Positions 52,814 to 61,283 of a stretch of 64,000 nucleotides of DNA are shown here, one piece after another. The notes beneath the pieces are model-generated. The model was not told the DNA's origin. It did no database searches and was given only the letters and a program-made list of their open reading frames with translations. Within the stretch, counting starts at the first letter, position 1, and each line of letters starts with the position of its first letter. The stretch spans positions 310,001 to 374,000 of the forward strand of contig NZ_BMKK01000003.1 in assembly GCF_014644295.1 (NCBI RefSeq), written 5' to 3'. A program made the translations under genes and the position numbers. Source of the stretch: Emticicia aquatilis (lineage in GTDB: Bacteria; Bacteroidota; Bacteroidia; Cytophagales; Spirosomataceae).

Positions 52814-53080
52814 TTAACATCCACAGCCGTTAGAAGTACCAGCTGAAACACCAACGTTAACAGAAGCACCAACGTGAGCAGAAACAGATGTAGCAGTAGT
52901 GTGAACAGTAGATAGCAACCCACCAACTTTAGCTAAAGTACCAGCCACAGTAGCTTTCACACCAGCAACTACTGGAGCAGCGTTAACAGTTACAGAAGGT
53001 ACACAGATACAAGGAGTTGAGATAGCAGTTCCACCGATTACGTTCTCTGCATTGAATTCAAAAGAGTTAAATTTTTCCAT
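52814..53080 (-). CDS. Small peptide with double-glycine leader and C-terminal GCGC (copy B)
   Basis: An 88-residue paralogue of copy A, 63 nt upstream and in the same direction. The first 36 residues match at 34 positions (Ser6 for Ala, Cys24 for Ala), including the VIGG leader end and CVPSVTVNAAP. The middle and C-terminal part then diverge completely (GGLLSTVHTTATSVSAHVGASV) until the shared ending GCGC (cysteines 86 and 88). It carries one cysteine more than A (Cys24 with Cys26, a CIC motif). The start is ATG 53080; the frame runs upstream but the extra residues look non-coding. Nucleotide identity over the leader region is very high, so the duplication is recent with selective change of the body. 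Confidence 0.78.
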   Translation of the reverse strand: MEKFNSFEFNAENVIGGTAISTPCICVPSVTVNAAPVVAGVKATVAGTLAKVGGLLSTVHTTATSVSAHVGASVNVGVSAGTSNGCGC

Positions 53081-53143
53081 TGTTTTTAAAGTTTTTTGGT
53101 AAAATAATATAGAATATTGATATGAAAATATCCAAAAACCAGT

Positions 53144-53165
53144 GGTGAAGTATTGAAACTTCACC
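53144..53165. promoter_or_regulatory. Inverted repeat upstream of GG-leader peptide operon
   Basis: GGTGAAGT (53144-53151) / ACTTCACC (53158-53165), about 65 bp upstream of the copy B start. A second repeat, TGAGG-cagta-CCTCA, lies at 53192-53206. Either may be an operator or a leader hairpin. Confidence 0.4.
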
Positions 53166-53540
53166 AAATTTGTCAAGGCAACATGCCCTTATGAGGCAGT
53201 ACCTCACAATCGAACTTCTACAAATTTGAGTTACAGCAAGATTTGTTTTTCTGCTTAACCATATCATTACGACCCAAAGGTCATCTGAAGTAGGATAAGC
53301 TACTGAGCGAATTTCTTAAGATAGAAATAACCGAATGAAGCGATTAATCCTGACATTTTTATAATCAATAGTAAGCTTTGAATTTTTTCATTTTTAAATG
53401 ATATACTAAAAACTTTACTAATTGGTGTAGATTTATTTTACTCAATAATCAACAGGGTACGTGTTTTCTAAAATCTTTAATTGTAGGATAAGCAACGAGA
53501 GTTTATAATAGTTGTGAGAAAACAGCAATTTAATACACTT

Positions 53541-53697
53541 ACGAAATTGGTTTTATTTTGGATTTAAATATTTGTATATTTTTTTAAATTTTTAATTTTA
53601 ACAATCATTTTAAATCGAAAATGAAACGTGTATTCGGAAAACGTGTCTTTTTTTAATTTTTAGAGTAGATACGAAAATGGTTTTAGTTTGGATTTAA
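53541..53697 (+). repeat. 27-nt direct repeat, 130 bp apart
   Basis: Both copies start ACGAAA and end TTTGGATTTAA; they differ at 2 of 27 positions (53541-53567, 53671-53697). Confidence 0.65.
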
Positions 53698-53835
53698 GAG
53701 ATATTATTTTTTTTATAATTAATTGAAGTACATAATAAAAGGATACTCCAATTTATCGTTATTATAAAAAAAGATTTGATTTTGTTATATTTTATGCAAT
53801 ATTAGAATATCTAATAACCTGTTGATTTTATTTTA

Positions 53836-54381
53836 ATGACACCAGCGAAAGGGAAAATATTGATTGCAGAACCGTTTTTAGGAGATAAAAACTTCGAGCG
53901 AAGTGTGGTATTGCTATGCGAATATAATGAGCAAGGAGCGTTTGGATTGGTATTAAACCAGTTGACAAATTTGAAGTTAGATGATGTAATGGAAAATATT
54001 TATGGTGAACTGCCACTATATTTAGGTGGGCCAGTTGAACAAAATACCCTCCATTTTATACATCGTTTGGGTAATGAAATTGAAGGTGCAGTTGATATTG
54101 GAAATGGAATATTTTGGTCGGGTGATTTTGAGCAGATAAAAACCTTGGTGAATATCGGAAAAATAACAGAAGATGATATTCGGCTTTTTATAGGTTATTC
54201 GGGGTGGTCAGGTGGCCAATTAGAGGTAGAACTCAAGCAAAATTCTTGGATTGTATCGGACACCGATGCCAGCTTGATTTTTGAAACTCCAAGTAAGAAT
54301 TTTTGGCGAGAAGTACTGAAACGGATGGGTGGGCAATATAAAGTTTTATCTAATTACCCAACCGACCCACGGCTAAACTAA
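53836..54381 (+). CDS. YqgE/AlgH family protein
   Basis: A 181-residue member of the YqgE/AlgH (DUF179) family, widespread and of uncertain function (AlgH has been linked to transcriptional control in Pseudomonas). Signatures are GKILIAEPFLGDKNFERSVVLLCEYNEQGAFGLVLNQ, LYLGGPVEQNTLHFIHR and FIGYSGWSGGQLEVELKQNSW. Length is typical, with ATG at 53836. It probably forms its own transcript; a bidirectional terminator overlaps its stop codon. Confidence 0.92.
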   Translation: MTPAKGKILIAEPFLGDKNFERSVVLLCEYNEQGAFGLVLNQLTNLKLDDVMENIYGELPLYLGGPVEQNTLHFIHRLGNEIEGAVDIGNGIFWSGDFEQIKTLVNIGKITEDDIRLFIGYSGWSGGQLEVELKQNSWIVSDTDASLIFETPSKNFWREVLKRMGGQYKVLSNYPTDPRLN

Positions 54382-54421
54382 TCAGAGCGTGTAATTGCTT
54401 TAAAACTACACGCTCTGATTA
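54379..54421. terminator. Bidirectional terminator between yqgE-like and aminoacylase genes
   Basis: Perfect 15-bp stem (54379-54393 / 54407-54421, core ATCAGAGCGTGTA) that includes the yqgE-like stop codon. The convergent aminoacylase gene ends 7 nt further on. Confidence 0.9.
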
Positions 54422-54427
54422 ATGATT

Positions 54428-56032
54428 TTAGTTTACTTTACCTTTCCCATAAATAATTTCGCCTGATTTCAGACCAGTATGTTTGCCATTTTCAAGCACG
54501 GCCACACCATTAACCAGTACGGCATCAATGCCTTCTGAGTAGGCGTGGGGCTTTTCAAATGTAGCTTTATCGGTAATTTTATTTTCATCAAAAATCACGA
54601 TGTCGGCCGCATAGCCCGTACGAATTAAGCCACGATTATCAATTCTAAATCGTTGGGCTGGGAGAGAAGTCATTCGACGAACAGCATCTTCCAAGCGTAG
54701 TACGTTTTTTTCTCGCACATATACACCTAACACACGGGCGTTTGAGCCATATCCACGTGGGTGTGGTACATTTCGGTTAAACTGGATTACACCCGCATCA
54801 GAAGCAATCATCGTGAATGGATACTGTAAAATTCGAGCCACATCTTCTTCGCTCATTTTATGAAAAATCATTTGAGCTCCACCTTTATCAACCATGTCCA
54901 TGATGAGGTCTGCTTCGGTTTCCATATTTAATTTCCTGCCTAAAAGCTTATTGATTTCGGTAATGTTCTTTCCATTAAGTGTCGAATCGGCTCTGTAACG
55001 TGCCACAAAAGCATAATCGAAGTTTTTACGATTATCTGCCTTCAAGCCTTTTAGCATTTCTTCTCGAATCTTTTTGCGAGTTTCAGGGTCAGTCAATCGA
55101 ATATGTACCAACGAATCGCCGTCGGCTAATGCCCACGAAGGAAGCATCGTGCCCATGTTTGTGCTACTTGCTGTGTATGGATATTGGTCAATATTTACGT
55201 CAATTCCTTCCAAACGTGCTTTTTCTACTAAATCAAGGGTTACGTTGCTTTGCCCCCAAAGAGGTTTGCTCGAAATCTTAAAATGCGAAATCTCGACAGG
55301 AATGTGTGCCTCTCGCCCAATATTGATTGCCTCATTGATAGCTTCTTTGACTTTTGAGGCTTCATCTCTGATGTGCGAAGCGTAAATTCCGCCATAAGAA
55401 GAAGCAACTTTGGCAAGCCCAACAACTTCAGGAGTTTTAGAATAGGTGCCTGGAATATAAATCAAGCCTGTTGCCAGACCAACTGCTCCATCTTTCATGG
55501 CTTGCTCCACGAGAGCTTCCATCTGAGTTTGTTCTTTGGCGGTTGGGTCACGAAATACATTTTTCATGACATATCTTCGTACCGAATTATGGCCAATCAA
55601 TGAGCCAAGATTTACGCTTAATTTTATTTGTTTGAGTTCATCAAAAAACTTAGCTAAGTTTACTTCGGAGCTACCACAATTGCCAGTAATGATGCTTGTC
55701 ACACCATCATAGATAAAATTATCGGCCGTAGGGAGTTTCTGAATAGCATCTTCTACGTGCGTATGCACATCAATGAAACCAGGGCAAACGATTTGGTTTT
55801 TGGCATCAATAACCTTAGTAGCATCGCTTGCTTGTATAAAGCCAATGAAGGTAATTTGTCCGTTTTTTATGCCGACATCGGCCGAAAACCACGGATTCCC
55901 CGACCCATCAATGATACGCCCGTTTTTGATAACAGTGTCATATTTTTGGGCAAATAAGCTAAAAGAAAATGTAAAACTAATAAGCAGAAAAAACAGGTGT
56001 TTTTTGCTGAGGAGTTTGTTGAAGTATTTCAT
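54428..56032 (-). CDS. N-acyl-D-amino-acid deacylase family amidohydrolase, exported
   Basis: A 534-residue exported amidohydrolase of the D-aminoacylase type (N-acyl-D-glutamate/D-amino acid deacylase). The signal peptide is residues 1-~29 (LFFLLISFTFSFSLFAQ). Metal and substrate motifs are VCPGFIDVHTHVED (HxH), GNCGSSEVN (zinc-bridging Cys), YASHIRDEA (His), VEISHFKISSKPLWGQ (Lys/His) and IASDAGV (Asp). The start is the ATG at 56032, which begins the signal peptide. It probably releases D-amino acids from acylated derivatives outside the cytoplasm. It is monocistronic. Confidence 0.88.
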   Translation of the reverse strand: MKYFNKLLSKKHLFFLLISFTFSFSLFAQKYDTVIKNGRIIDGSGNPWFSADVGIKNGQITFIGFIQASDATKVIDAKNQIVCPGFIDVHTHVEDAIQKLPTADNFIYDGVTSIITGNCGSSEVNLAKFFDELKQIKLSVNLGSLIGHNSVRRYVMKNVFRDPTAKEQTQMEALVEQAMKDGAVGLATGLIYIPGTYSKTPEVVGLAKVASSYGGIYASHIRDEASKVKEAINEAINIGREAHIPVEISHFKISSKPLWGQSNVTLDLVEKARLEGIDVNIDQYPYTASSTNMGTMLPSWALADGDSLVHIRLTDPETRKKIREEMLKGLKADNRKNFDYAFVARYRADSTLNGKNITEINKLLGRKLNMETEADLIMDMVDKGGAQMIFHKMSEEDVARILQYPFTMIASDAGVIQFNRNVPHPRGYGSNARVLGVYVREKNVLRLEDAVRRMTSLPAQRFRIDNRGLIRTGYAADIVIFDENKITDKATFEKPHAYSEGIDAVLVNGVAVLENGKHTGLKSGEIIYGKGKVN

Positions 56033-56159
56033 GTGTTTAGGTAGTTTTTGAATCCTACTAAAATACGAACTTATTATGTGAAATGAAATATTTATGTTCA
56101 AAAGCCAGTTTTTGGCTGTGATTTAAGCTATTTTTGTAAAAATTTAGACAAAAGATATT

Positions 56160-56211
56160 AGACAATAGCCAAAAGAAGAATGCCTTTTCTCATATCTCGT
56201 GTCTATTGTCT
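56160..56211. repeat. Quasi-palindromic intergenic repeat, AGACAATAG words
   Basis: AGACAATAG (56160-56168) pairs perfectly with CTATTGTCT (56203-56211). Related words recur on both sides (AGATATTAGAC, GTGTCTATTGTCTC). It lies in the divergent gap before the large membrane protein. Confidence 0.55.
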
Positions 56212-56233
56212 CACGTCTTATTTATCATAATCA

Positions 56234-58213
56234 ATGCAATCAGAAACGGCAGGCTTCTTTAATCGTCAGACTTTATTCATTGTTTTTTTCGGATTAATCT
56301 ACTTTTCGTTATCGCTTCCAGCAGGTTATGCGGGTTTTAATATAGATGCTTCGTGGCATGAGTCTCTTGTGATGGCGATTGATAAAGGCTTCGTTTTCGG
56401 GCATGATTTTATTTTTAATTACGGCCCGTTGGGCTATCTCAATACTGGACTTTTACCCAAAAGCGTTCCGATTTGGGTCTTGGTTTCGGCCGAAGTTTTT
56501 ACGCTGCTCAATTACCTGATTATCATCAAATTTTGTTTTCAGAAAGCAGGTAAAAATTGGTGGATTGTGGCGGTTTCGTCGTTATTGATTTTTATGCCGT
56601 GGGGTTTTATTTCTGATACTTCATTTACGTTTTTCTATTTCTATTTGTTTTGGTTGCTTTATGCCCTTCGTACTCGTAACTCGGCTGCTTTGTTGTTGGC
56701 GGTCTTAATCTCAGTACTCATTTTCTACATAAAAGTAAACCTAAGTATTATAGTTTATGGCCTTTTTGGTGCATCTTTGGTCTATTTTGGATTGATTAAA
56801 GCCTTTACACTCCGTACGCTTATTGTTTGTTGGGTTGCCCAAATTTTACTGACTTATGCACTTTCGTTTATCTTGCATGTTGATATTCCAGCGTATCTCG
56901 AAGTCAGCCTTAAAATCATAGATGCCTACCAAGATGCAATGGCTGCCATGCTTCTGACTACCAAAGAATTGCTTTCTTTACTATTTTTTGAGGCATTGAT
57001 TGTGGTGGTCGTTTTAGCTTTTGTTTTCAAGTCTTTTCGTTCAATTTTTCAGAAAAATTTCGAGGGCGTGTACTTATATCTGCTCATTGCACTTGCTTGG
57101 TTTTTGGGTTTCAAACAAGCCCACACGGCCGTTGGAGCGTATAATATTTTCGGGTTTTTCTTATTGATGCCCCCATTGGCCGCACTGATTTATTTATTTA
57201 CCGAAAACTCGTATAAGATTTGGGCTGGGCGAATGTTTGTGGCTGTTTTGTGTTTACAATTATTGGCTACCCAACTGATTCGTTTTTATATTGGAGAAAA
57301 GACCCTCAAAGGATATTTGCTGACTTATCCGCCAACCAGTATTTCGCAGAAAATTTCGGAGAAAGGATTTTCAGGAAAAGATTTAGTAGAAATTTTGGAA
57401 CAGAAAAATCCTATAAATTACCTAAAAAGACTCGTCAGCTACGAATATGAAGACAACTTCAAAAATTCGCCAGTAAGATTGCCAAGCAACCTGATGGCTA
57501 AAGTAGGAAATGCCAGTATTGATATAGTTCCGCATCAGATTTCGCATATTTATTTCAATCAACTGAATTATAATCCACGCCCAATCATACAATCTTATCA
57601 AGCCAATAGCGACTGGTTGATGAAAAAAAATGGCGAAAAATATCTATCAAAAACTGCTCCCGAATTTGTGCTGTTTCGCACCGAAGCATTTCGTGAGCAA
57701 AATCCGTTTTGGGTAGAAACCGATTTGAGTGAGGCACTTTTGAGAAATTATGCTCTGACCGATACGACCGTCATTCAGCAAGATACATTTTATTTGTTTC
57801 AAAAAAATAAGGTGCTTAAAGGTTTGATATACAGCGATTTATCAAGTATTAAGTTTAAATTAAACGAAGATATATCTTTGCCAAAATCACCGAACCCGAT
57901 TCGTTTTTCGGCAAAAATCAATTATAGTACGAAAGGAAAATTGGCAAGGTTGTTTTTCCAACCACCTTATTTATATTGCTTGGTAACTTACGAAAACGGC
58001 CGTCAAGAAAACTTCCGAGTGATTGATAAAATCTTGCGTGGTGGTGTATTTATCAATCAAAAAGTAACCACTCAAGCCGAGGCGTGTAACTTTTTCTTGA
58101 ATAAGGGTGTTGATAATCAGAGAGTTACAAAGATTCGTTTTTGGGCGAAATACACTTCGGGCTTTGAAGAAGGCTTTGAAGGAACATTTAAAGAGTTAAA
58201 AATTAGTAATTAA
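56234..58213 (+). CDS. Large polytopic membrane protein, unknown function
   Basis: A 659-residue integral membrane protein with about ten to twelve hydrophobic segments in residues ~10-390, followed by a ~270-residue soluble C-terminal region. No family is recognised with confidence. The opening NIDASWHESLVMAIDKGFVFGHDFIFNYGPLGYLNTG, with acidic residues just after the first membrane segment, resembles GT-C-type glycosyltransferases (ArnT/PMT-like), in which an Asp/Glu in the first periplasmic loop is catalytic. This is inference. ATG at 56234. The next gene (a DEAD-box helicase) begins 44 nt later, behind a CCTCTC/GAGAGG hairpin. Confidence 0.7.
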   Translation: MQSETAGFFNRQTLFIVFFGLIYFSLSLPAGYAGFNIDASWHESLVMAIDKGFVFGHDFIFNYGPLGYLNTGLLPKSVPIWVLVSAEVFTLLNYLIIIKFCFQKAGKNWWIVAVSSLLIFMPWGFISDTSFTFFYFYLFWLLYALRTRNSAALLLAVLISVLIFYIKVNLSIIVYGLFGASLVYFGLIKAFTLRTLIVCWVAQILLTYALSFILHVDIPAYLEVSLKIIDAYQDAMAAMLLTTKELLSLLFFEALIVVVVLAFVFKSFRSIFQKNFEGVYLYLLIALAWFLGFKQAHTAVGAYNIFGFFLLMPPLAALIYLFTENSYKIWAGRMFVAVLCLQLLATQLIRFYIGEKTLKGYLLTYPPTSISQKISEKGFSGKDLVEILEQKNPINYLKRLVSYEYEDNFKNSPVRLPSNLMAKVGNASIDIVPHQISHIYFNQLNYNPRPIIQSYQANSDWLMKKNGEKYLSKTAPEFVLFRTEAFREQNPFWVETDLSEALLRNYALTDTTVIQQDTFYLFQKNKVLKGLIYSDLSSIKFKLNEDISLPKSPNPIRFSAKINYSTKGKLARLFFQPPYLYCLVTYENGRQENFRVIDKILRGGVFINQKVTTQAEACNFFLNKGVDNQRVTKIRFWAKYTSGFEEGFEGTFKELKISN

Positions 58214-58224
58214 ATTGAAAATAA

Positions 58225-58257
58225 ACCCTCTCTATTGGGGAGGGCAGGGAGAGGTTT
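58225..58257 (+). repeat. CCCTCTC/GAGAGG hairpin before helicase start
   Basis: CCTCTC and GAGAGG, with an internal GGGGAGGG-type stretch, end just before the helicase ATG at 58258. It is of the same purine-rich type as the terminator at 6628. Confidence 0.4.
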
Positions 58258-59643
58258 ATGGAAGAAATAGAAAATACATTTGAACAATTTGAGCTTAATC
58301 GTCAGCTACTCAATGCCGTGGCTGATGCTGGTTATACAATACCCACGCCGATTCAACAGAAAACTATTCTGTTGACTTTGCAAGGGCACGACGTTTTGGG
58401 AATTGCTCAGACTGGCACGGGCAAAACTGCTGCTTATCTTCTGCCGGTTTTGATGAAAGTAAAATACGCACAGGGGAAATTGCCTCGATGCTTGATTTTT
58501 GCACCTACCCGTGAGTTGGTGATTCAGATTGACAAAGCGGTAGGGGAACTGGCAAAATATACCGATATTCGTCACGTAGCACTTTATGGTGGCCTTGGCC
58601 CAAAAACTCAAATCGAAGCCATTCAGGCGGGTGTTGATATTATTGTTTCGACTCCTGGTCGATTCATGGATTTATATTTGCGTGGCGAAATTGGCGTGAA
58701 AGACATCAAAGTGATGATTCTGGATGAGGCCGATAAGATGATGGATATGGGTTTCATGCCGCAGATTCGTAGTATTTTGGAGGTAATTCCTCGTAAAAGA
58801 CAAAATCTGTTGTTTTCGGCCACTTTTCCCGAAAAAGTAGAGAAACTTTCCTACGAATTCCTCGAATTTCCTACTCGTATCGAAGTTTCTCCGCAAGCTA
58901 CTACTGCTGAAACCGTTAAGCAACGAATGTTTCCAGTGCCAAATACGCAAACAAAAATCAATATTTTGGCGTATCTTTTCAAGACTGGCGAGATACAAAA
59001 AACGATTATTTTTACTCGCTCAAAAGACATTGCCGACAAGGTTTTTGAGGCTCTCAAGGGGCCAATCATAGCCAAAGGAGATATTCGAGTGATTCACGCC
59101 AACAAAGGCCAAAATACTCGTATTAATTCAATGGACGCCTTTCGTGAGGGTGATGTAAAAGTTTTAATCTCGACCGATGTGGCGGCCAGAGGGATTGATA
59201 TTCAGAATGTTAGCCACGTAATAAATTTTGACGTACCGCTCATTTATGAAGATTACGTGCATCGAATTGGGCGAACTGGGCGAGCCAACAATATCGGCGA
59301 AGCCATCACTTTCTTGACGCCTGCTGAGGAATATCACATCAAAAAAATTGAGAAAATTATTCGCATGGAAATTCCTCGTGAGTTGATTCCGCTCGATGTA
59401 GAAATCGCTCCGACACCATTTGATGAAAATCAAGCGATGTTGCTCGAAATTGATAATCAACGCAAAAAAGAAGACCCAACTTTCAAAGGTGCGTTCCACG
59501 AAAAGAAAAATCCAAGAGCTGCCGCAGCCAAGAAAAAGGCGATGACTTCGGGTAAAAGTGGAGGAGGTTCATCATCAAAAAGCTCATCTTCGGGTGGAAA
59601 AAAATATGGTTTTTCAAAAAGCAATAAAGGTTCTAAGAGATAA
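58258..59643 (+). CDS. DEAD-box ATP-dependent RNA helicase
   Basis: A 461-residue RNA helicase of the DEAD family (RhlE/DeaD-like). In order: Q motif FEQFELNRQLLNAVADAGYTIPTPIQQ, motif I AQTGTGKTAAY, Ia PTRELVIQI, II DEADKMMD, III SATF, IV IIFTRS, V STDVAARGIDI and VI HRIGRTGRA. The C-terminus is a low-complexity Gly/Ser/Lys-rich tail (SGKSGGGSSSKSSSSGGKKYG) that would bind RNA. It probably remodels ribosomal or messenger RNA, perhaps in the cold. ATG at 58258 comes directly after a purine-rich hairpin. A terminator lies at 59785-59821. Confidence 0.95.
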   Translation: MEEIENTFEQFELNRQLLNAVADAGYTIPTPIQQKTILLTLQGHDVLGIAQTGTGKTAAYLLPVLMKVKYAQGKLPRCLIFAPTRELVIQIDKAVGELAKYTDIRHVALYGGLGPKTQIEAIQAGVDIIVSTPGRFMDLYLRGEIGVKDIKVMILDEADKMMDMGFMPQIRSILEVIPRKRQNLLFSATFPEKVEKLSYEFLEFPTRIEVSPQATTAETVKQRMFPVPNTQTKINILAYLFKTGEIQKTIIFTRSKDIADKVFEALKGPIIAKGDIRVIHANKGQNTRINSMDAFREGDVKVLISTDVAARGIDIQNVSHVINFDVPLIYEDYVHRIGRTGRANNIGEAITFLTPAEEYHIKKIEKIIRMEIPRELIPLDVEIAPTPFDENQAMLLEIDNQRKKEDPTFKGAFHEKKNPRAAAAKKKAMTSGKSGGGSSSKSSSSGGKKYGFSKSNKGSKR

Positions 59644-59660
59644 GTAGTCGATGGTCAATA
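59643..59660 (+). repeat. Dispersed 18-nt word, copy 2
   Basis: AGTAGTCGATGGTCAATA overlaps the helicase stop codon region. It shares the consensus AGTAGTCnAnGGTCAATr with 52248 and 62638 on the minus strand. Confidence 0.6.
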
Positions 59661-59995
59661 GACTACAAGTCCACAGAAAGTTCATAGCTTATAAACAGAA
59701 ATGAGACGAATACCAAGCAGAATCCCGAAGGGATGGAATAATGAAAAACAGCTTTTTAGCGTTTATTAGAACCAAAAATTTCGAATGCTCGATAAATAAA
59801 ATTTTATCGGGCATTATTTTTGTAATAACAATATTAGATATAATTCGTTTATAAAATTCAGTAAGTAAAGTATTTAAAAAGAAATGCTATTTTAGCTTAA
59901 AAAATCTTTTTAAATCCTGTTAAATTTTACGAGAAAAGCTAATAAATTTACAACAGATGTCGTTATATCTGTGATGTATCTGTCAAAAATTGCTA
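59644..59995. other. Gene-free region after helicase
   Basis: Contains the dispersed word (59643-59660), a REP-like hairpin ATCCC-gaa-GGGAT (59722-59734), the helicase terminator (59785-59821), and an ACAGAT/ATCTGT inverted repeat (59953-59972) that may be a regulatory site just before the TPR gene. No gene is seen. Confidence 0.5.
59785..59821 (+). terminator. Terminator after DEAD-box helicase
   Basis: 12-bp stem ATGCTCGATAAA (59785-59796) / TTTATCGGGCAT (59803-59814) with one wobble pair, then a T-rich tail. Confidence 0.8.
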
Positions 59996-60826
59996 ATGAG
60001 ATTTTTATTATTATCGAGTTTGTGTGTCTTGATTTCTGCCGATATAGTAGCCCAACAAGCTGTTTTTCGTTCGCAGAGTGCCAATCTTAATAGCTATTCA
60101 ACACCAAGCAAATCTTTATCAAATTCCTCAAATACGAAGTCGTTTGTGCCTGCTCAGGATACCCAAACACAAGTAGTAAAGAAGAAATTGGCTCCGAAAG
60201 GAGTAAATATTCATCTTTTGCCACTTTTTGGAGAATTCGAGAAAACCGATGCACAAAAAGCGGTTGATGAAGAATTTCTGAAAGCTTGTGATGCCAATTT
60301 CAAGAGCCGAAGCGAAGCCAGCGATTTTTTTGCCACTCGTGCATGGGAATATTTGAGCGAAGGCGAAAAAGATACAGCAACATATCGCTTCAATTTGGCT
60401 TACTTACTCGACGACGAAAATGCAGAGGCATATTGGGGATTGGGCGTAATTGCATACCAAAATGAAAAGTATGCACAAGCCATTGATTTGATGAATCGTG
60501 GGCTCGAAATTGAAGATGACGACAACGTAACGCTTATAGTTGACCTTTCTACGGTTTATATCAAATGCTTCACAGTTGATGCCGAAAAGGAAGATTTAAA
60601 AAAGGCATTTGAGTTACTCACTAAGGCACTCACGAAGCAGCCAGAGTCGGCTAATGCACTTATGCAATTATCGTTGGCCAAACTACTCAACAATGAAGTT
60701 GACGAAGCTTGGGAGCGTTTTCATCAAGGATACGAACTTGACCCCGACAATGCCAGCATTGAGATTCTCGAAGGACTTTTGGCCAAAAAAGAAGACCCAA
60801 GAGGCATTTTTAAGAAGAAAAACTAA
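59996..60826 (+). CDS. Exported tetratricopeptide repeat protein
   Basis: A 276-residue protein with a signal peptide (MRFLLLSSLCVLISADIVAQ) and a Ser/Asn-rich linker (residues ~25-60), then TPR repeats from about residue 105: AYWGLGVIAYQNEKYAQAIDLMNRGLEIE, VDLSTVYIKCFTVDAEKEDLKKAFELLTKAL and ANALMQLSLAKLLNNEVDEAWERFHQGYELD. It should mediate protein-protein contacts in the periplasm or at the cell surface. The ATG at 59996 is preferred to a TTG two codons earlier. Closed by a terminator at 60839. Confidence 0.85.
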   Translation: MRFLLLSSLCVLISADIVAQQAVFRSQSANLNSYSTPSKSLSNSSNTKSFVPAQDTQTQVVKKKLAPKGVNIHLLPLFGEFEKTDAQKAVDEEFLKACDANFKSRSEASDFFATRAWEYLSEGEKDTATYRFNLAYLLDDENAEAYWGLGVIAYQNEKYAQAIDLMNRGLEIEDDDNVTLIVDLSTVYIKCFTVDAEKEDLKKAFELLTKALTKQPESANALMQLSLAKLLNNEVDEAWERFHQGYELDPDNASIEILEGLLAKKEDPRGIFKKKN

Positions 60827-60838
60827 ACATTCATATAG

Positions 60839-60871
60839 AGCCAAAACCTAACGTTTTGGCTCATTCTTTTA
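60839..60871 (+). terminator. Terminator after TPR gene
   Basis: Perfect 9-bp stem AGCCAAAAC (60839-60847) / GTTTTGGCT (60853-60861), then a T-rich stretch. An in-frame TTG at 60856 of the next gene falls inside its right arm. Confidence 0.8.
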
Positions 60872-60891
60872 TCAAAAAACTGCATTTCGTT

Positions 60892-61242
60892 GTGCTTTTC
60901 GTAAAACAAGGTTTCAATATTTCAAAAAATGGTGTAGTTGCCGAAATTCAACATTCACATAACGGCCTACCCAACGGCACCTTTCTTCAATCTACCATCA
61001 GTAATAAAATTTGGGAAATCAAAGGCCGACTAACTTTCTCGCACGTTGAGCATCTACAAGTTTTGTTTGAAAATGAAACGCTATCGCCTATGTTGATGAG
61101 TTTTGCTTCGACCGAACAACTCGAAAAATCAAAGTCTGAGATTTTGAAGAGCGAAAAGGCCAATATTTTTCAATACATCATTTATAACCGAGAAAATTCT
61201 ATTCCGAAAGATGGCGAAGAGCTGATTGCTATTAATCTTTGA
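60892..61242 (+). CDS. Hypothetical protein, 116 aa
   Basis: No family is recognised. The 116-residue product has no obvious signal peptide or membrane helix and reads as a mixed alpha/beta soluble protein (GFNISKNGVVAEIQHSHNG ... IWEIKGRLTFSHVEHLQVLFENE ... ILKSEKANIFQYIIYN). The GTG at 60892 is chosen because the alternative TTG at 60856 sits in the stem of the TPR gene terminator. The direction is the same as the TPR gene but transcription probably restarts. It converges on the MFS gene with a 41-nt gap. Coding status is likely but not certain. Confidence 0.55.
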   Translation: MLFVKQGFNISKNGVVAEIQHSHNGLPNGTFLQSTISNKIWEIKGRLTFSHVEHLQVLFENETLSPMLMSFASTEQLEKSKSEILKSEKANIFQYIIYNRENSIPKDGEELIAINL

Positions 61243-61283
61243 TAAAGTGCTAAATGAGCAAAAATGATTGAAGAAATTTATTG

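Larger units (their letters stand above)
53081..53835. other. AT-rich gene-free region upstream of peptide operon and yqgE
   Basis: Contains the inverted repeats at 53144-53206 and a 27-nt direct repeat (53541-53567 and 53671-53697, two mismatches). Two close copies of AAACGTGT also occur near 53632-53650. No convincing gene is found; the region is unusually AT-rich with long T-runs. Confidence 0.5.

Noticed and set aside
60856-60891. TTG at 60856 as start of the 116-aa protein
   Set aside because: It lies in the terminator stem of the TPR gene.
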